The position numbers and the translations under genes were made by a program. The notes under the pieces were generated by a model that was not told the origin of the DNA, made no database searches, and saw only the letters and a list, made by a program, of their open reading frames with translations. Shown one piece after another: positions 61,538 through 64,000 of a stretch of 64,000 nt of DNA. Positions within the stretch are counted from its first letter, which is position 1, and the number at the start of each line of letters is the position of its first letter. Source of the stretch: Bin55 sp964572845 (GTDB lineage: Bacteria > Pseudomonadota > Gammaproteobacteria > Pseudomonadales > Azotimanducaceae); assembly GCA_964572845.1 (NCBI GenBank), contig CAZNFX010000007.1:1-64000 (forward strand), given 5' to 3'.

Positions 61538-62326
61538 ATGTTAGGCAGCTCGTCTTCTTCCGATTTGCCACTTCGGGACCAGCTCCTGCACGTAGTCGAT
61601 TCGGCAATAAACCCCATTGAAGTGGCTATCACCATTGCACAGATCCTTGATTCCTCCGTCAATGCCGACCAGGTAAGGCGTGAAATTCAAAAGCTCACCG
61701 AAATGGTGCCTGAACCTCAAGTCGACTGCCTCGTTTCGATGCTGAGACAAGAAGGTTTTTCGGGCGAGCGACTCAACCTTGATCCTGTGGACAATTCCCG
61801 AATTGATCAAGCTCTCAAGTACAAGACTGCAAATCCCATCACCTTGGCCATGGTGCTGATTGGAGTCGCCAGATACCTCGATATCGAGTGCCATGGCGTG
61901 AATTTCCCTCAGCATTTCTTGGCTAGCGTGAATGGTGAGCTTGTCGACCCGCTGCAAATGGAAGTCGTTGCCGTCTCCGATTTAAGATCGTGGGCAAAGA
62001 GCCATGGCATTCCAGACAACAACCTGTTTGCCCGAGCTTCAAATGTAGATATTGCAATACGAATGTTGAACAACGTCTTCGCTGCATTGGACATACGAAC
62101 CGGTCTGTTGGAAGCACTTACGGTCTTAGACTACAAAGCACTGCTTGTGCCCAATCCTACAGAAATACTGATGGAACGAGCACGTGTTTGGTTGGAGGTG
62201 GGAGAAGTGGGAATGGCCAAGGAGTTACTTGAAGAAGCTCTCGCATCTGCAAGTCACGAACACATCAAGGAACGCATACGCCGTCGGATTCTAAGCCTGT
62301 CTGCGGGAAACGAAACAGTCAACTAG
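61538..62326 (+). CDS. SirB1-family protein with transglutaminase-like and TPR parts
   Basis: A 262-residue protein of the SirB1 family. The core is the transglutaminase-like region with NPITLAMVLIGVARYLDIECHG then FPQHFL, lacking an obvious catalytic Cys in the usual place. The C-terminal 80 residues (ILMERARVWLEVGEVGMAKELLEEAL) form TPR-like helices. In enterobacteria SirB1 is encoded with prfA/hemK; here it follows prfC. Its role is unknown. Confidence 0.85.
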   Translation: MLGSSSSSDLPLRDQLLHVVDSAINPIEVAITIAQILDSSVNADQVRREIQKLTEMVPEPQVDCLVSMLRQEGFSGERLNLDPVDNSRIDQALKYKTANPITLAMVLIGVARYLDIECHGVNFPQHFLASVNGELVDPLQMEVVAVSDLRSWAKSHGIPDNNLFARASNVDIAIRMLNNVFAALDIRTGLLEALTVLDYKALLVPNPTEILMERARVWLEVGEVGMAKELLEEALASASHEHIKERIRRRILSLSAGNETVN

Positions 62327-62345
62327 CTGTAGTAAGAATCTGAAC

Positions 62346-64000
62346 CTAATCGAATCTTGTTCGTTGCATGTCCTCGTATGGATTGCGCACATCTAAGTCT
62401 ATTTGCTTGCCAAACCCTGGCACACGAATGGAATTGGCATCAATTTCCAGATCTTCTCCGTCCAACACACCTTCGCCAAATTTGTAGATCGAAGGAATTC
62501 CTTCCGATGTGGCTTGATGGTCGTAGGCTCGGATCTCCTCCCTGACCGCCTCGTTGCGCCGTGCGTGGTCGAGCATTTTTCGCTTTCCATGCCTAGCTTC
62601 GAGCATTTGATGCGTAACTGTGGGCGACAGTACCACACCTGTTGCGTTGTTCCCTCCGAATCCCTTTGAATTGACGAGTGCAACTTCGAGCCCATGCGTG
62701 CGATCCAATTCGAGATGGTGTGGATCGATGTGCAGATTGCTATGGAATACATCATCGGCAATGTGGTCGATGGTTGAAATGCCTGGTAGCCAACCGTATT
62801 CCCACGTGCCTAGAACGGAGGTCATTTGATCGCCAGAAGCCGCGGCAAGGGTATGTCCCAAATAGGCCTTAACCGCAGCAACTGGCCATTTGTCGATACC
62901 AAACACTTTTGCTAATTCGTTAAGGATGTGCGACTCTGTGACGCGATTCTGTGGAGTGCCGGTTCCATGCGCGTGGATGCATGATCGGAATCGAACGGCA
63001 TCGTCTCCTAGGATCGCTCTGGAAAGAGCTAAGGCTTTGCCGACAGTGAGGTAATTGCCGGCACCTGGACTGGGAATGGACTTCTTGAATCCGTCGGCAT
63101 TAATAAAGACCGAAGGAACTGACCCATAGATCTGTGCACCAAGTTCCAATGCCAATTCCTCATCCATAAGGACTAGATAAACCCCTGCCTCGGCGAGAGT
63201 GAATCCTGCATTGGATGAAAAGGGTCGGCATGCCCGTCGATTGTCAGCGACGTCGGAACCATCGAGTTCCATCAACGCTTCATCCTCGGCAACAGCGCCC
63301 ATGATTCGGTAAGCTTCGACGATCTCTGCTGTTATCGGTGCTTCCGCGCCACCTACCATGACTACTCTCTTACCACCGTGCTGGATTTCCTCTACGCCTT
63401 GTTTGACGTTGTACAGAAAAGTTGCACATGCGCCGATAATTCCGCCCGTCCCACCCATGGATCCCAAGACATAGGCATTGACAAAGTCGGCGGGCATCTC
63501 GGACAGTCCCAGTGCGATCTGCTTGGACGTTGGCCGTTTGCCGCGATAGGGAGCTTGAAGCATCCCGCCATTGCCATTGGTATCGAGTTGGCCCATGGCG
63601 CTGCCGGCGAACACAGCCATTTCGTCTGGTCCCACCGATTGACGGATCGTTTCCCAGGGAATTCCTAAAGAGTGAGCCGCATCGGAGGAACTAACTATGG
63701 CGACTTGCAATCCACGAGGGTGGTTGCGAGACCGGTAGGTGGCTGCTGGGTCGAATCCTGTAGGCAGCTGCCCAGCCGAAGTTACACGAGCCACCTTGCT
63801 GTCTGGAAATAAGACCGGAGTTTCGCCGTGAACTTCAATCTCGACTTTGCCGTTAGCGCTCGACTTTACTGACCAGTTGTCTGGGATGGATTCCGGGAGT
63901 TGGCGGACGGGAATTGCGAATCTGATCGCATTTCCATTGTTTGCGTGAATCGTGGTAGACCTGTGAAAATCGCAATCGTTGATGTCGAACAGCTCAATCT
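62346..64000 (-). CDS. fabY: Beta-ketoacyl-ACP synthase, FabY type (5' end beyond window)
   Basis: Thiolase-fold condensing enzyme of about 550 codons in the window; the frame stays open to the right edge, so the start is outside and the full protein should be about 630 residues. The Cys-His-His triad is visible: GACATFLYN, HAHGTGTPQNR and KAYLGHTLAAASGDQ. Blocks such as FDPAATYRSRNHPRGLQ and MPADFVNAYVLGS match Pseudomonas FabY, which starts fatty acid synthesis from acetyl-CoA and malonyl-ACP. The N-terminal part read here (RFAIPVRQLPESIPDNW and SVKSSANGKVEIEV) is the FabY extension. An apparent GTG start at 63794 is internal. Confidence 0.9.
   Translation of the reverse strand, partial: IELFDINDCDFHRSTTIHANNGNAIRFAIPVRQLPESIPDNWSVKSSANGKVEIEVHGETPVLFPDSKVARVTSAGQLPTGFDPAATYRSRNHPRGLQVAIVSSSDAAHSLGIPWETIRQSVGPDEMAVFAGSAMGQLDTNGNGGMLQAPYRGKRPTSKQIALGLSEMPADFVNAYVLGSMGGTGGIIGACATFLYNVKQGVEEIQHGGKRVVMVGGAEAPITAEIVEAYRIMGAVAEDEALMELDGSDVADNRRACRPFSSNAGFTLAEAGVYLVLMDEELALELGAQIYGSVPSVFINADGFKKSIPSPGAGNYLTVGKALALSRAILGDDAVRFRSCIHAHGTGTPQNRVTESHILNELAKVFGIDKWPVAAVKAYLGHTLAAASGDQMTSVLGTWEYGWLPGISTIDHIADDVFHSNLHIDPHHLELDRTHGLEVALVNSKGFGGNNATGVVLSPTVTHQMLEARHGKRKMLDHARRNEAVREEIRAYDHQATSEGIPSIYKFGEGVLDGEDLEIDANSIRVPGFGKQIDLDVRNPYEDMQRTRFD

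Noticed and set aside
1..64000. CRISPR array, prophage or integrated element
   Set aside because: No regularly spaced direct repeats, phage structural genes or integrase were seen anywhere in the window.

Overview
This window reads as chromosomal DNA of an uncultured or little-studied gammaproteobacterium, probably aquatic or host-associated, with a base composition close to balanced. The evidence is gene content and order. It has rplU-rpmA-obgE divergent from ispB, a UUG-initiated rpsT next to murJ-ribF-lspA, bamD divergent from rluD, a holD-like gene overlapping rimI, prfC, msrPQ, and a FabY-type ketoacyl synthase of the Pseudomonas kind. I cannot place it at genus level. Almost all of the DNA codes, genes are tightly packed, and the only mobile DNA seen is an internally deleted IS1595-type transposase remnant at the left edge.

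Layout. 1-4.6 kb: transposase remnant, cysS, an M17 aminopeptidase and lipA. 4.7-8.8 kb: an exported protein with two CXXCH haem motifs, divergent from a sterol C14-reductase-like membrane enzyme, then a one-domain voltage-gated cation channel. 8.8-13.9 kb: a heterodimeric MdlAB-type ABC exporter and asnS. 13.9-17.1 kb: a probable accessory patch with a DUF4143 ATPase and two AT-rich RDD membrane proteins. 17.3-31.1 kb: ten collinear minus-strand genes with short or overlapping junctions. In transcription order they are two large ABC exporters, a PhyH dioxygenase, a FemAB-like acyltransferase, then RDD, SpoIIM, DUF4129, DUF4350, MoxR and DUF58. 31.6-36.6 kb: an ABC-2 export pair, a luciferase-like oxidoreductase, a small membrane protein, glyoxalase I and an SDR, with an intergenic region rich in nested inverted repeats. 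36.7-45.4 kb: tRNA-Pro(CGG), ispB, rplU-rpmA-obgE, rpsT, murJ, ribF, lspA, bamD and rluD. 45.4-48.7 kb: ilvI-ilvH-ilvC. 48.8-55.1 kb: two exported proteins of unknown function, a GPP34-family protein, and a three-gene operon of a fatty acid/sterol hydroxylase, a GH3-type acyl adenylate enzyme and an enolase-superfamily enzyme. 55.3-64 kb: msrPQ, phhB, aroG, holD-like, rimI, prfC, a SirB1-family protein and fabY, which runs off the right edge.

The best candidate for an undescribed system is the hydroxylase-GH3-enolase operon at 51448-55096. GH3 enzymes form amides between a carboxylic acid and an amino acid, and one branch of the enolase superfamily epimerises N-acyl amino acids or dipeptides. 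Together with a membrane hydroxylase this suggests a small pathway for a modified N-acyl amino acid. That pathway is inference; the gene families and their coupling are what the sequence shows. Other points for a second look are the sterol reductase homologue, the TLEDW channel filter, the ten-gene MoxR/SpoIIM/ABC run, the nested inverted repeats at 35107-35243, and ribF overlapping lspA with no ileS between them.
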